A stretch of DNA of 64,000 nucleotides, taken from NCBI GenBank assembly GCA_028023455.1, contig JAQFVV010012396.1, positions 21,328,750 to 21,392,749 on the forward strand, written 5' to 3'. Origin of the DNA: Epiperipatus broadwayi (Eukaryota > Onychophora > Udeonychophora > Euonychophora > Peripatidae). The position numbers were made by a program, and so were the translations under genes. Positions 21,646 to 35,045 of this stretch are shown here, piece by piece; the stretch's first letter is position 1; every line of letters starts with the position of its first letter. The notes under the pieces were generated by a model. It ran no database searches and had not been told where the DNA came from. It was given only the letters and a program-made list of their open reading frames with translations.

Positions 21646-24600
21646 GGCCATAAGAAAACAAAAGGTACTGGCAAGTTAACACTGATATTAACTAAACTAT
21701 TCTCAACTGTGTGATATTCTGGATTACAGTGAGGCCAGTACTGTGCTTTGACTTTCAAACACTCTTGTGATTATCTTTAGTTTATTTTTTCTATTTTACA
21801 TTCATTTGATGGTAAAAACTGGAACTGAATTAATGTTAATTTATTAATTGAAAAAAAAACAAACAACTGAAAATGTCAGGTAACCATGGAGAAATACTAC
21901 AAAACCTAGAATGTCCCTGAATGATAGATTTTTTTATATCTTGAACATCTAACCAACTTTTAAACTTTTCAATTGTTGTTAGCAATGAACAATGGAAGCC
22001 TGTAATTTACATAATTTATTTAAACATTTATGATTATTTTTACAAAATATTTATATAGTAATTATTAAAATAAATATTTTTCATGTTAATATTTAGATGT
22101 TTTTTTAATAAAATATATATTTTATTTTTAAAAATATAACTTTCAAAATTCATAGCAATGATGAAGTAGGAACTGCTGTCAGTAACAGTCTGCTAAATAC
22201 TGTAATATAAAACTTCCTTGATATTTTAATAATTATAAATATAATTTAAAATTTTAGAACATAATTTTATACATTTTTGATCACTTAAGAATAATTTCAT
22301 GATTTTATTGTTTTCAATCACTTAGATTAATATAAAATCTAATCATCATGAGTTTGTCATGATATCAGTCATCATTATGCATTGACGGTGAAATGTAATT
22401 GTATTTTTGCAACTATACTTCCATTTAATAATTATATATCCAAAAATTCTGCCTCCATTTTTACCTATATATATATGAGAGTGAGAATACACTTTTTCTT
22501 CAATTAAACTTGTAATAATCATTTGAAAATAGAAGTAATGATATTTATAATAATGAAGTACATAGGGAAAGTGATAAAAGATTCACCAAAAAAAACGGGT
22601 TCCTCATATATATATATGTTTACCTTATATGGGTATGTAGCGCAATTAATACAAGAACACCATTTGTATATTGTGTTGGAACTTCTATTACTAAGAAAAT
22701 AATTTTACAAAAACAAGAATGACAATTAGATTCAATACTTGATATAAATAAAAGTAATAAAAAGGAGAGGTATAAAACTTAAAATTAATTCTAAGAAATA
22801 GTGAAAGCTATTTCCTATTTCCTTTTATGTTAATTTTTAGTTCAGGCCATATTGAATGTAACATCAACATAATAATAGCTCCTGTGGTTTATTTTATGTT
22901 ACAATAGTAGTTACATTCAAAATATATTGCGCTTTATTAATGATCCTATCTAAAGGATGGCTACTTCAAAAATGTTGTTTGAATTATCTGGATGTTGGTG
23001 ACTGTGTTTAATATGTTTATGGATAATGAAAGTTTTATTATTTATTATCAAAAAGCATCATTAAATGTTGTTTTCTTATAAGAAAAAGTAAGCAAAGAAT
23101 GAGTTAATTAAAAATATTGCTGTTGATGTTTTTTTTTTTTTTTTGGTCAACGCTTTGACATTAAAAAAAAACTAATATTTTTTAATCCTTCATATTTCTG
23201 GCATTGTGAATCGGATATTCATTTGTTGTTAAAAGAAATAATCTCCCGTTCTTAATATATATTTCTGACGGGTGACATTGGGAAAAAATAATATATTTTA
23301 ACTATTAAGAATTAAAATTTTCGTATTTTAATTTTTAAAAAAATATCATTTAGAAAACATAATGCTGAAATAGTTCGATATCATTTTGTTTGCCTGAAAT
23401 TCTACTGTAGTAAATTATTCCTTCTATTATTAGTAGTAAAACAAATGAAGTTTATTTAACATTATTTTGTTTAGTGAAAATAAAGATAAAATAAACCTTT
23501 TAAATCGCTCATTGTAATCTAGATAAAGTCTTTGTTAGTAGTCCCTCATAGTGGTCATAATACAAAGTATAAATTGTTAGATCAAAATGACCCAATTTAT
23601 TTAAATAAACGTGATATTAAAATAGTTGCATAAGTTTGATAAAAGAACAGAAAGCAAAGTCAATAAACAAGAATTAGTTATGAAACATTAAACATCTGTA
23701 AAATTAAAAGAAAATAAAGATTTTGAAGATTGCGGAGGAACAGATGGCTCAAAAAAAAAATACAATAGCCCAAATAAAAATTAATGATTTCTATTGATAG
23801 CGATCTCAAGATCTACCACAATAATTATAATTAAATTACTAAAATTACCAACTGCTTAAAGGCTAGCTATTGTGTTAATGATTAGACACTTCTATTTATT
23901 AATAGCAAATGCGAGTTCTATAAACTTGAACATATGTATGTTTTGCTCCGAATGATGTATGTGTGTATATATGTTTACGTCTTTGCGCAAAGAAAGTACC
24001 AAGTGTTAAGTCTTGATAAGTAAAAATAATGTTATGATCGTACTCTATTATAACTGAATATATATAAATAGTACTTACCTCTGTTTTTAGTTTGCCCCCA
24101 TTCTACGATATAGAAAGTTAAATGCTATTCTGCACTATCAAATTAAAAAACTGTATATATAAAGTTGTAATCATTAATGGGTTATTAAATGTAATTGTTA
24201 TCGTTGTCTAACTGCTGATAATATTGTGATTTATTAATGAACTCAGAACTGTAAGACCTTGATTGTTGTTTTTTTTTACAATTATCATGTTAAATATGTA
24301 TATTATAAAAGAATATGAATGACCTGATCATTAACACGTAACAACCAGCATCATGTATTTAATGTTTTGATTTCTGAGTTTAAGATCAAGAACATAATAT
24401 TACATCTTCCCATATGCACAACATGGTTGAGATATTAATTATTTTTGAAGGCAGAATGAATGTGTTAATTTATGTGTTAATGGTTATTCTTTTTTTGAAA
24501 TTAAATATCATGTAAGATGTAAGAACGAAATAAAAAAGGTTGTTAAATTAATATGAAAAATATTAAGTATAGTTCAGAGAAACTGCATTATAAACTTGAA

Positions 24601-24835
24601 TAAATTTTACATATTCTAGGTTGGATTAGTAAAAGATAAAAGTGATTATGATTATTTAGTTTTGTATATCTATACATATTTTAAAATAAGTATCATACCT
24701 ACATAAAATATTCTGTCCCAATTATATCTGAATATTCTAAATTTTTCACACCATTAATGCTTGCAGTAAAAGATGTTGTTGCTCTGTCCCTTTTAGAATG
24801 AACTGTAACACATTATTCATGGAGTTTAAAAGCAG
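21643..24835. other. AT-rich intergenic DNA with one short inverted repeat
   Basis: No gene supported. Bases 22849-22925 form an imperfect inverted repeat (attgaatgtaac ... gttacattcaa) around a 14-base centre. At 24071-24078 the minus strand carries ACAGAG|GTAAGTAC, a perfect consensus 5' splice site, but no upstream coding frame supports an exon. Confidence 0.5.
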
Positions 24836-25700
24836 TTATATGCAGTGTATTTGCAATGACTGATAATTTTTTAATTCCTCTAAGGTTATTATGTTTTCTC
24901 TACACTGAAATAAGCATTGACCATAATAAAGTACATATTTATGCTGATATAAAAAATGTGTTCCCACTACAACATCTTGTATCAATCTGGGCATTATCAA
25001 AAAAACCTGATCCACTTCCATGTTTCCCAGATGGAGCTGTATCCAAACCTGCTTCATTTCTATGTTTTCCTTTTTTCCATTTGCCAATAAAACTTGTAAT
25101 ATCTTTAGAAGAAGTGTACACATGCATGATTGTTGTGTTGTCTGCAAATTAAAAAAAAGCAGAGACAGCTGAGCTGTGACAGATCCAATTTTCATGCATA
25201 TGATGGATAAGTCTGGTTAGTTCCAACTAACATTGGTTTTTCTTTATCTATTCTCACATTGGACCCTGTCCCCATATCTCCATCTTGTATGCTTTTCTTA
25301 ACCACTTTATCCACACTATCTATACTATAATAAATATCTGTCAATAACATTATCATTTCTTCTACAAAGATTCTATTATTGACCAACATCGGTTGTTGTA
25401 CCACCAATGGCATATTGTTTTTTATTATTGTGATTATCTGTTTTTTTAACAAAGAAAATGATGTCAATGACTTCAGTATTGCAGTTGATTACAGAAAAAC
25501 TGGGTATATGTCCTTCCCTTTACTCTGGAATATGCTTGCTGCAAGACTCTCTTAAAGATATACTGTTATCTCTCTTCACTTCAAAAACTGTGCATGCTGG
25601 CATAAGTATAATTCCCAAATGTCTGTAACTTTATACTTAAAGTATGCCACCAATCTTTGAACACACCCTGTGAATGATTACAGACCACTGCAATGTTTTC
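24836..25700 (-). other. Unidentified protein-like region, probably a decayed gene or element
   Basis: Less AT-rich than its surroundings and with adjacent minus-strand open frames: 91 codons at 25192-25467 and 119 codons at 24836-25195, in different frames and overlapping by a few bases. Translations are not low-complexity (for example DSVDKVVKKSIQDGDMGTGS) but show no motif I recognise. Upstream sequence to 25700 has stop-interrupted stretches in the same sense. It may be a dead transposon ORF; it is not called as a gene. Confidence 0.3.
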
Positions 25701-27065
25701 TTGTTCATTTCATTTGTGAAACTTAAACACTTTTTGAAGGCTTTCAAGATGCGCAGCCAGACTTTCTCTTCTATCAACAATATTTTTTTAAAATCTGGAT
25801 TGATCTTATAACTTTAAGTTTGATTTGCCTATTCTCAACCTCCTTTTTGGGTTTGCTCTGTTCAATTTCTTTAGTCTTTGATCTATCCTTCTTTTCAAGT
25901 AAAGCCTATTTTGGTGACCTACTATCCTCATTTTTATCCCATCTTGGCACCCTTTAGCATCTCTATCTGTCTGTCTCATTAATTTCCAACTCAATCTTTC
26001 TACTTAAGAAATATGACTACTAATATTTTATTTATTTAACATTTTCTTTCACTCAATTTAACACTTTTTTCCACACAAAATAGATCCTAAGAAAAAAACC
26101 CTACTTCACTATTTATTTATTTCATCATATTACAACTTCAAGCTGTCCCAACAATACATACCAACTAACACAAACTGATACCTAAATTCTAACTCTTGCC
26201 TCCTACCTGAAATATTTCTCATTTGTGTGAACACAATCTCACATGGGTATTAAATTCAAAGCCCCAAGTTAGCAGTGTCAAAATTTACATTTATTATGTA
26301 CCAGTTACTTTTTTACACCTTACCTATTGATTACTGAGGGCACCACTAGGTCACTGCCCACATGGAAAATATTATTTATGGTGATCAGAAGATAATGATG
26401 ATGATGATTGACACTGGCTAAACCCAGAGAAAGAAAGAGATCTTTAAGATTGTTCAGACAGTTGAGAAAAGACAACAGAGACAACATCAGCCAAACTAAT
26501 TTTAAATACTTCAAAACTTTATTAGATTCAAGCAAAAAAAAAAAATCTGGCAAACAAAATACAAAAGAATGACCTACATTTTACTGACATTTTTATCAAA
26601 AACTGTATGTGAGTATAGAACATAAAACACCCTGGAAAATAGGTTCATTTTCTCACCTATAATTTAAAAGGAGATTGATAATATCTTTCTATTAATGATT
26701 TATATAAAAAAACTAATTCTAATTTTACCATTCAAAGATTTCTGAAAATAATGTGGTCTTACAAAGAATTCAATGAAACAGTGCAGATGAGCTTACCTTG
26801 GCCCAGAATAAAGCATTGGGACCAAGAATGCCATATGTTTACAGAACAGCTCATGAGAAAAACACTTTTAAGGTAACCAAGTTTAAATTCAAATACAAGA
26901 CCAGAAAAAACAACAAGAAAGAATTAAACTTTTATGAAATCTTAAGTACATAAAAACTAAATCTCTGAAATAGGAAAATCAGAATAAAGCACTTGATAAA
27001 CTACCAACCAAAAGACCTTCAATTTACTGGAAATACAAACTATGCTTATTTTAAATTAACTACAG
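25701..27065. other. Intergenic DNA
   Basis: No element end identified. The minus strand has a lysine/arginine-rich open frame at 25806-25994 and a (CAT)n-like run near 26396-26410; neither is supported as a feature. Confidence 0.45.
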
Positions 27066-27449
27066 CAGGGGTCCCCACCCTTTTTGCACTTAAGAGCACA
27101 TTCTATAATACCGGCCAGGTGGCAGGCACTATTTATTTTTTCAATGTTAGGGGCAGGCACCATTTATTTTTTCAATGTTAATTTATAGTTGGATATTGTT
27201 AATAATACACATAATGTACAAAAAAATATTTATTTCAAAAATAAAATTTTAACATAATTAACGTTTATATTTTTATGCTGTAAAAGTATAGTATGACCTA
27301 CAATAATACAATAATTTATAAGAAATTTTAAAAATTAAATTTATTTATATCAGATAAATAATTTTTAACTGTGTTTGGATAGTGGCAGGCACACACAAAA
27401 TGGTCTGCGGGCACCATGGTGCTCATGGGCATAGGGTTGGGGACCCCTG
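27066..27449. mobile_element. hAT-type MITE with 8-bp target duplication
   Basis: A 384-base element with inverted ends caggggtccccaccc (27066) and gggttggggacccctg (to 27449). The flanking 8-mers are aactacag (27058-27065) and aattacag (27450-27457), 7 of 8 matching. Ends of the form CAGGGGTC and 8-bp duplications are characteristic of the hAT superfamily. The interior is AT-rich, lacks a transposase, and carries two copies of ggcaggca(c/ct)atttatttttt near the left end. It is non-autonomous and would depend on a transposase elsewhere. Confidence 0.88.
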
Positions 27450-29526
27450 AATTACAGAATATCAACAAAAGAAACAGGTGAGCTAAAGAAAATTATGAAG
27501 ATCTTCCAAAGCATTTATCAAAAGTTAGTAATATAAATAAAAAGAATACAAAGCACATCAAATATAAACTCGCAATACTCTCTCAGATAAATAAATTAAA
27601 AATGTGAAATCTTAAAACTAAGATTCTAAAACACACTATAAAAACAATAATAAGAAAATATATATAAAAATTATGATATTAAATAAATATGCAAACATTA
27701 GACAATGGATTTAATTTTAGATTAAGCAGAGATTTTAATTAGAGATTTATACCCTGGAAAGAATATGAAATATTTACTTTATGGTAAAGCAGAGTCCAGT
27801 GAATCCTTTAATGAGTACACTGTTATTTTTGAGTTCAATATTCAGGTGGCTTTATCAGTTCATGACAGCAATTGTAGAGGCATACTTTGGGATCAGTTCT
27901 AATTTCGATTTTCATTGCATGAACTGAAAGAAATGGCTTGGGATCAGGGGTCCACCTTTAGGTTAGTTTAGCAGGGCATGTTGTGGATTTGAACACTGAT
28001 TGCACATAATATTGACATCTTGTGACATCAAACACTATTCAACAAATGTAGCTAATAATAAGACATCAGCAATATATCTTCATGACTGGCAGCAGAATAT
28101 ATAATATTATCAACAGTGGTCTAAGAATGTGTACAGCAATCTTTTGCGATTTATGTTAGACCTGCAAACTGAATAAAAATCTCAGTGGAGTCATATGAAT
28201 CAATATTAATCAAGAACAGCAGAATAAAAAAAAAATGCATCAATATTCTTTTCAAGTAAAACAATCTAGGTCAAGCCAAAGTATAATAAGTCCGAAATTT
28301 TTTTGGACATTTATATGCTTTTTTTTATTTTCCATGTAATCTTTCATTTTTTTTAATTAGAAGTTGTTAGCCCAGGGAAAATTTTTATCTCATGCTCAAT
28401 CTTAATTAAAAATTCTGACCAGGGCTTATCTTATTTAAAAATTAATTAATACAAAATTAAATCTCTGCTCCTTTCAAAATAAATTAAAATAGCTTACAAT
28501 TTAACAAAACAAAAAAAACCAATAAAAAAAAACTTTCCAAAATTAAAATGCTTTTTACTAATAGATTAAAAAAAAATGTCAAAAGAAAATAGATTTTAAA
28601 AATAAAAAAAAATCACAAACCTTCTCTTTTTTAAAAAATAATTGAGTATGTGTGTTATATCATGTATTCTTAATACATAAAATAATAAAATATAAAACTT
28701 TGATATAACTTCCTTTTAAAATTTAAAAAAAATAGCAAAACCATTTTAAATTTTGCGATGGAACTTTTGAAGTGGATAGAGTTCTGGTTCAGTATATAAA
28801 AGAAAAAAAATAATATGAAAAATAAATAATCATATTTGAATAATTACTATAAAATATTTTTTTAGCAAAATGTTTTTGAGTGGTTTCATTTACTAAGTTA
28901 TTTATAACAATTTCGATGTTTGTACTTATCATAGTAAATTTGCTACAAGTGGATTATTATAAATAATATAAAAATAAATCACAATTTATATTTGAGCAAC
29001 AGTAACACAACCTCAATGACTGAACAAGCAAACTAACTGAACAGAATTACACATTAAACATGTGTACATTGGCCATGAATCAAAGCATGCATCTTGAATT
29101 AAAACAATGCATAATCAAACAGGTTATAAAGTAAACAAAAAATTGCCTCACACTTAAATTATTAATTATCACTTTTTTCATCCATTAGCTTTCTGTGTTA
29201 CTCATGCAAAAAATGAAAATAAAATATTACAATTGTCTAAATTTTACAACTAATCACATCAATGTTTAAAAGATACTAATTTTATATATTTTTTAAAAAA
29301 CATGGGAAAGGGGTAATTTTGATTTATGTAAACCATATCACAAAAATGTGAATTCATTTTTGGTGCATAGAAAGTAAATTCTCCTTGATAATCAATGAGT
29401 AATTAATTTCAAATTATATGTACATTTACATCACTTGTATGTAATATATGTATGAGAATGAGGTAAACATAAAATTTACATATATGTATTAAATAATATT
29501 TTGTTTAAATCGCATGTTGTTATTAA
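27450..29526. other. AT-rich intergenic DNA
   Basis: No gene or element recognised. Contains long A and T tracts around 28.3-28.75 kb. Confidence 0.5.
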
Positions 29527-29667
29527 ATCAGTAATGATTGGAAGGTTGCTATTCTTCCACATGCACCTTACTATTACTTTCAGACAGCCAATAGCTGTTA
29601 AAACAGTGGTTTGAAAGTAATAGTAAGGCGCATGTGGAAGAATAGCAACCTTCCAATCATTGCTGAT
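29527..29667. repeat. Near-perfect 56-bp-arm hairpin
   Basis: Arms at 29527-29582 and 29612-29667 are reverse complements with two differences, one of which would be a G-U pair in RNA; the loop is 29 bases. The arms are GC-richer than the surroundings (containing ggaaggttgctattcttcc). It is either a small foldback transposon or a transcribed hairpin. Confidence 0.9.
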
Positions 29668-29867
29668 ATATGTATTAAATATTTTATTTAGTTTAAATAA
29701 GCTTTTGGTTTAAATAAAACTTCATTTTTAAATAAGCAGTTAATATTTTTATCAAATTAATTTACCATTTTTAAATAGTCAGAATTATATTTAGGTTTTT
29801 TTTTTTTTCATTTTTAGAGGTAACAACCTTTTATTAAAAATAGAAAAGTTTCAAAGTTCATTAATGG

Positions 29868-29869
<2 letters not shown>

Positions 29870-29909
<40 letters not shown>

Positions 29910-29910
29910 G

Positions 29911-29964
<54 letters not shown>
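29870..29964. repeat. (TA)n microsatellite, interrupted
   Basis: About 95 bases of TA repeat broken once by atgaac. The flanks share gttcat(t/a), suggesting local slippage or duplication. Confidence 0.93.
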
Positions 29965-29966
<2 letters not shown>

Positions 29967-32198
29967 TTCATAATCATAATTAAATAAAATCTTAAAATGG
30001 AGAAAAGTTAATTAAATCAAAAACTAAAAACAAAAATATTTTATTTAACATTTATTTGATGATCAAGAGTTAATTTAATCATTTTATTTTTTGTTTATAA
30101 TTCTATAATTGTTCCATAAAAAGTCTTTGGCACAAAATTAGAGAGAGAAGAAATAAGCTACAAACCATTTATTTTTTGTTAAGTCCTACTATCAGATTCC
30201 TCTATTATGTAAAATGGCTAGCTAAGAAAATAATATATATATATATACACACACATGGCTAGCATGTATAAATAATATATATATATATACACACACACAA
30301 AGCATGTATATTGTAAATGAGTAAATAATTTAGTAACAACCAATAGAATAAAAGGTCAATAGTAATTTAAGTGATTTATGATGTCTAAATAACTAACTTA
30401 AAGGTCCTTATTTGCAAACATTTTTAAACATATATTTTCATGATAATATTAAACCAATAGTTTATGGTCAGGGTATAACAAGTTCTCATGAGCGTACTAA
30501 AGGACAAGACTATTTTTGTCATGTAACATGGTGGAACAGCATTCTAGCATCTTTTTAAGTATATTTTTAATATTTCAAACATAATTAGCTGAAATGGTAT
30601 TGCACATACATAATTACAATCCATATTTATATAATTTGAACAAATAAAAAAATGTGGTGTTTTATGAATCAGATAAAATATGGATTGATTTGAAATTGGT
30701 GCTCTCATGTAGTAAAAAGTGGATTTGTCCATGTCTTCATTGATCACGATGGTCAATGACTAATGTCTAACCCATTTGTGGTTGAATGCATCTTTATAGC
30801 AATTGACAATGTGTGGAATATTTAATTTATTCATTTTTATGTAAATTTGACAACATTATTTTTATTTTGTTTTTATTTTTTAGTGTAAAAGTTTACCCCA
30901 AGTTTAAAAATAAAAAAAATATTTCCAGTAACTTCTCAACTGTCAGTACCACTAATAAAAACTCCAAAATAATGACAGAAAATATGAAATTATTGGTGCA
31001 AGTTGATATTTCTAAATCATCTCAAGTAGATCTTGAGGTGTAATGCCAAGCTCAAAATTATTGGCCAGATTGCTGGTTATTGGATAAAAGAAAATGAATT
31101 TTGCTTTAGATTTGACATATCTGAAATAAAAAAAATTATGATAAATTTTGTTTAATTTTTTTATTTGCCTCATAGTATTGGCAAAGCTGCTTTAAATTTT
31201 ATTTAAATGATATTTGAATATAATTTTCTTTAGTAAAAATCTTGACAAGAAATGAATTCTGGCACCATTTTTTATTAAAAAAAATATCTGCTATAAAGTA
31301 ATCTATTATAAAACAGCTTGTGAAAGCTACAACTACAAGTTTGAATTACCTCATTTATATAGTAGGAAAAACATGTTTTCTATATATTTTTTTGCAATCT
31401 TGTGATTTGTTGCAAATTGGTAAAAAAAAAAATCTAAATCATAAGGACATTATATTATGGTATAGGCATTCTAATCTTGAGGAACTTTGTAAAATATTTA
31501 GTACCATTATTTTTTTTTGAACTTTAAAAAAAGAACCCTTTCTGTAAACATACAGTTAATTTAACTTTTTTTTTTGTTTAACATTTTATATTTTTTTTAA
31601 ATAATATTTTTTATCAACATAATTTAGATGTTATCAACTGAAATGTTCTACTTAAATTATACAATATGTTTTTTTATCTTTTACTTGTGAAAATTTATAA
31701 ATATAATATTATATTTAAATGTGTAAAAGAGGATTTCTTATTTAAAAAACTCACATATAGCAAAAATAAACGTATTCCCAAACAAAAGGTGACAAAATTA
31801 TTATAAACAACAGTGAAGGAAGGAAATATTACTTGTATCTGTATTTGAATATAAAATAAAAATTAGACTATCTAAATGTGCCTAATTTAATTATGTAAAT
31901 GAAAGTTGTTGTTCAGCCATAGAAGTTATTTTCCACAATAAAAGACACCCTGGCATCTTTGAACCTCAATGCCTATTATAAAATAGTGATACTCTTAAAT
32001 TATGTGAAGTGCAGTAACAATTTTTATACTGCCAACACAATTTTTTTTAAATATAACAAAATTGTTAAGATTTTTATTTTTATAAATATATGATGAGAAT
32101 AGGCACTTATTTTAAGATTCGATGTAAAAAAACAAAAACAAATTAAAGGACACTTTTGGTCATTTTATTTATTCTGTAACAGTAAAAAGATTTAATTA
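29965..32198. other. AT-rich intergenic DNA
   Basis: A ~48-base unit with (TA)n(CA)n and gcatgtata is duplicated at 30228-30310. Open frames at 30544-30756, 30813-31043 and 31320-31520 are compositionally biased and not supported. Confidence 0.5.
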
Positions 32199-32900
32199 CA
32201 ACTATACAAGCTAATGATGCACTCAAATCTTTATAGTTATCTAATAAAGTAAAAGGTGGCTTCTGGGGGGGGGGGTGCAATAGATCCTAAGATTTAGGTG
32301 CAGTTTTCTCTGATTCAAAGCTCCACACTGATGAAAACCACAAACTAGAAACTATTCTGGGAATATTGGATGAGTAGAAACTAGATAGGACTTTTATGTA
32401 CAAACCTTCTTCCATCCATTGATTACTCTGTCTTGCACAGGTACTACTACTGTATGGAGAGTTTAACCTCTGATAAACATCTTGTATAAGTAAAAAAAAT
32501 GGTGTTCATGTGATGGTTAGTGGTTTAAACCCAATCCTTTCCAACAGGATTATGGTGATTGTGGTTATTAAAAAATCAAAGACACCAAAAAGTATGGATA
32601 CTGAACTGAGTTCAGATCTATACAACTATACAAGCTGATGAGCTTGAATTTTCATTTGCAATCAAAGCTTTATAGTTAGCTAATAAGGTAAAAGGTGGCT
32701 GCTGAGGATTGCATTAGATCCTAAGATATAGGTGTAGTGCTGTCAGATCTGAAAGCCATAAGCTGGAAACTAGTCTGGAGATATTGGATGAACAGGAACT
32801 AGATAGGGATTTCATGCACAAGCCTTCTTGCATCCATTGATTACTTTAGTTACATTGGTGGCATTACTGTATGGAGAGTTTAGCCTCTGTGTAAAAATAA
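32199..32900 (+). repeat. 425-bp satellite family, about 1.6 units
   Basis: The string ctatacaagct(a/g)atgA recurs at 32199 and 32627 (period 428). Each unit has gatcctaagat, a segment ending tattggatga, ccttcttgcatccattgatt and (t)actgtatggagagtttag. The same family lies at 33.8-34.4 and 47.1-47.8 kb. A run of ten G's occurs at 32266-32275 in the first unit only. Confidence 0.85.
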
Positions 32901-33814
32901 ATACACTAAAATGGCTTTACTGTTAGAAGTTTGAGTGCTGAAAGTATCAAAATTGAAATTAATCAAATAAAATTATGCTTTAGACTCTAGAACTCTATTA
33001 TTTGTACTAGTGAAACTCAATCCCCCAGATACTATGATTTTCTCTTTAGATATTTCGTTATATTTAATAACATTTTCATTTTTACTAAATTAATTTTTTT
33101 AACTCCTTCTGAATAAAATATGTAGTTCATATATATATATAATTTATAATTAGATATTAGAGACACTTCTTTTGGTATGTTTAAATATTTATAGATTATA
33201 GTATTTCTTATACCAATTAATCGTATTTTTATTTTATTTTTTTAAAAGAATTATCAAATAAAAACCAGAGATTGAGACATTAATTAATTATGAATCAACT
33301 TTTCTATTTTAAGCCTCTAAAGAAGAATCAGGTTAATGAAAATGTGAATTACTACGCAAAAATAATCAATTTAATATGAAATATTTTAGATTAAATTATT
33401 TGACATTTCCTCATTTATTGATAGGATGAGGAAAATAACTTTGTAAATCCCCAAATTTTATGGCTGATAAATTTTGAATGTGAATAAAATTAATTAAAAT
33501 TGGAATCTCATTAACATTTTCATACTCATATGACTTTTATAAAAATAATTTTAATTAAAAAAAGAAATTTAATGGTCATATTAAACACTGAAGGAAATGA
33601 AATTTGTAGAATACGGCTTCAATAACTAATCTAATAAACAAGCAGTAATAAAATAAACAATTAACAATTTCAATGAATAATGAAATATGTATTTGTGTTA
33701 TCTATCAAACTGTAGTTTGTTTCAGAAAACTTGATCCAAGAAACTCATTTATCCAAGTGAAATTATGCATCACATGATCATCATCTTATGTTTACACAAT
33801 CTATTAACATAATA
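32901..33814. other. AT-rich spacer inside the satellite region
   Basis: Mostly unrelated AT-rich sequence; cacatgatcatca near 33771 echoes a string in the 47-kb satellite copies, so decayed units may be present. Confidence 0.4.
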
Positions 33815-34370
33815 CCACCTAGAAAATAATCTGGAAATATTGGATGAGTAGCACTAGATAGGAATTTTGATGCCCTAACTTTCAAGCATTTGCTGATTAC
33901 TATGGCTTACACTATATTGTAAGGAGAAAGTTGCTGATGTGTTAACAGATAGAGTAATAGTAAAAAAATGAATATCATATGATATAATTATTTAATAATG
34001 ATCTTAGCCAAAGGATATTGGTGTCTATGGATATTAAACCAAAGACAATACAATATATAGATATTGAACTGTTTTGAGATCTGTATAATAATACAAACAA
34101 ATTAGCTTTAATTGTAAATATTATTTTGTTTTTATGAGATCAATAGCTTTATCATTACCTAAAAAGGGGAATGATAGCTTCTAGAGGGATGCATTAGATT
34201 CAAGGATACGGGTGCAGTGTGCTCAGATCCAAGGCTTCTCACTGATAAAAACTATAAGCTAAAAACTAGTCTGGAGATATTGAATGAATCAATACTAAAT
34301 AAGGATTTTGATGTACTAATCCTCTAGCATCTATTGATTCCCATAGCATGAATTATATATGAAGTTTTTT
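33815..34370 (+). repeat. 425-bp satellite family, diverged units
   Basis: Carries the family strings tattggatgagtag (33840), ggtgcagtgtgctcagatcc, and actagtctggagatattg (34266), about 425 bases apart, with many substitutions relative to the 32-kb and 47-kb copies. Confidence 0.75.
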
Positions 34371-35045
34371 AAAGCTGTATCTCAATATATGATGATATCA
34401 TATATAGAATTTCATTAAAATGCCTGTTTGTTCTTCAGGCTATGCAAAGGAACTTCCACTATTGGGCTGATGAAGATTGTCCATTTTGATAATGAATACT
34501 TTCTTTAATTAGAAATATTATTTTTGTTATTAATATTTACATTGTATTATTAAATGCTTGTTTACTATTTATCACAAGTGCTAAAATGCATATGTTTAGA
34601 GATAGACTTAAAACAACTATGTAGTTGATTGTACTATAATAATGTTAAGGTCTCTGAGATATTATGTCATTTAATTTAAAACATAATTTGCTACATTACT
34701 TTCATAGATCCTATTGCTCTTATTTTGTGACTGACTGCCAATTTTTAAAAAATGAGCATCTCACCTATTACTTCACTGTTAATTTTCATATAAATTACAT
34801 CACTTTATTGTATATCTTTGCTTTCTGTTATGGAGGGTTAGTTTACTTATAGGATGAAATGTGTTATAAGTATGTTCAGACATTATTATCCACTTATGTA
34901 GTTCATTATCCAGAGCTTAAAGCCTAGATGGTGATGTTTTTCTGATGATGTGATCAATGCTAAATGAAGTATGTTTATGTAGACCTGTTATCTTTGCACA
35001 CCTCATAGTTGTAGTCTTTCATGTTTGAGGAGTATTATATCTGTT
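34371..35045. other. AT-rich intergenic DNA
   Basis: No feature recognised; the 62-codon frame at 34664-34852 is aromatic-rich low-confidence sequence. Confidence 0.45.

Noticed and set aside
21516-21758. Tyrosine/isoleucine repeat frame on the minus strand
   Set aside because: Translation of the (TA)n microsatellite.
24060-24120. Exon ending at a perfect consensus splice donor (minus)
   Set aside because: The donor string is good, but no coding frame or acceptor upstream supports an exon; such 8-mers occur by chance.
24836-25467. Two medium minus-strand frames as a real gene
   Set aside because: Different frames, no motif, no start context; kept only as an unidentified protein-like region.
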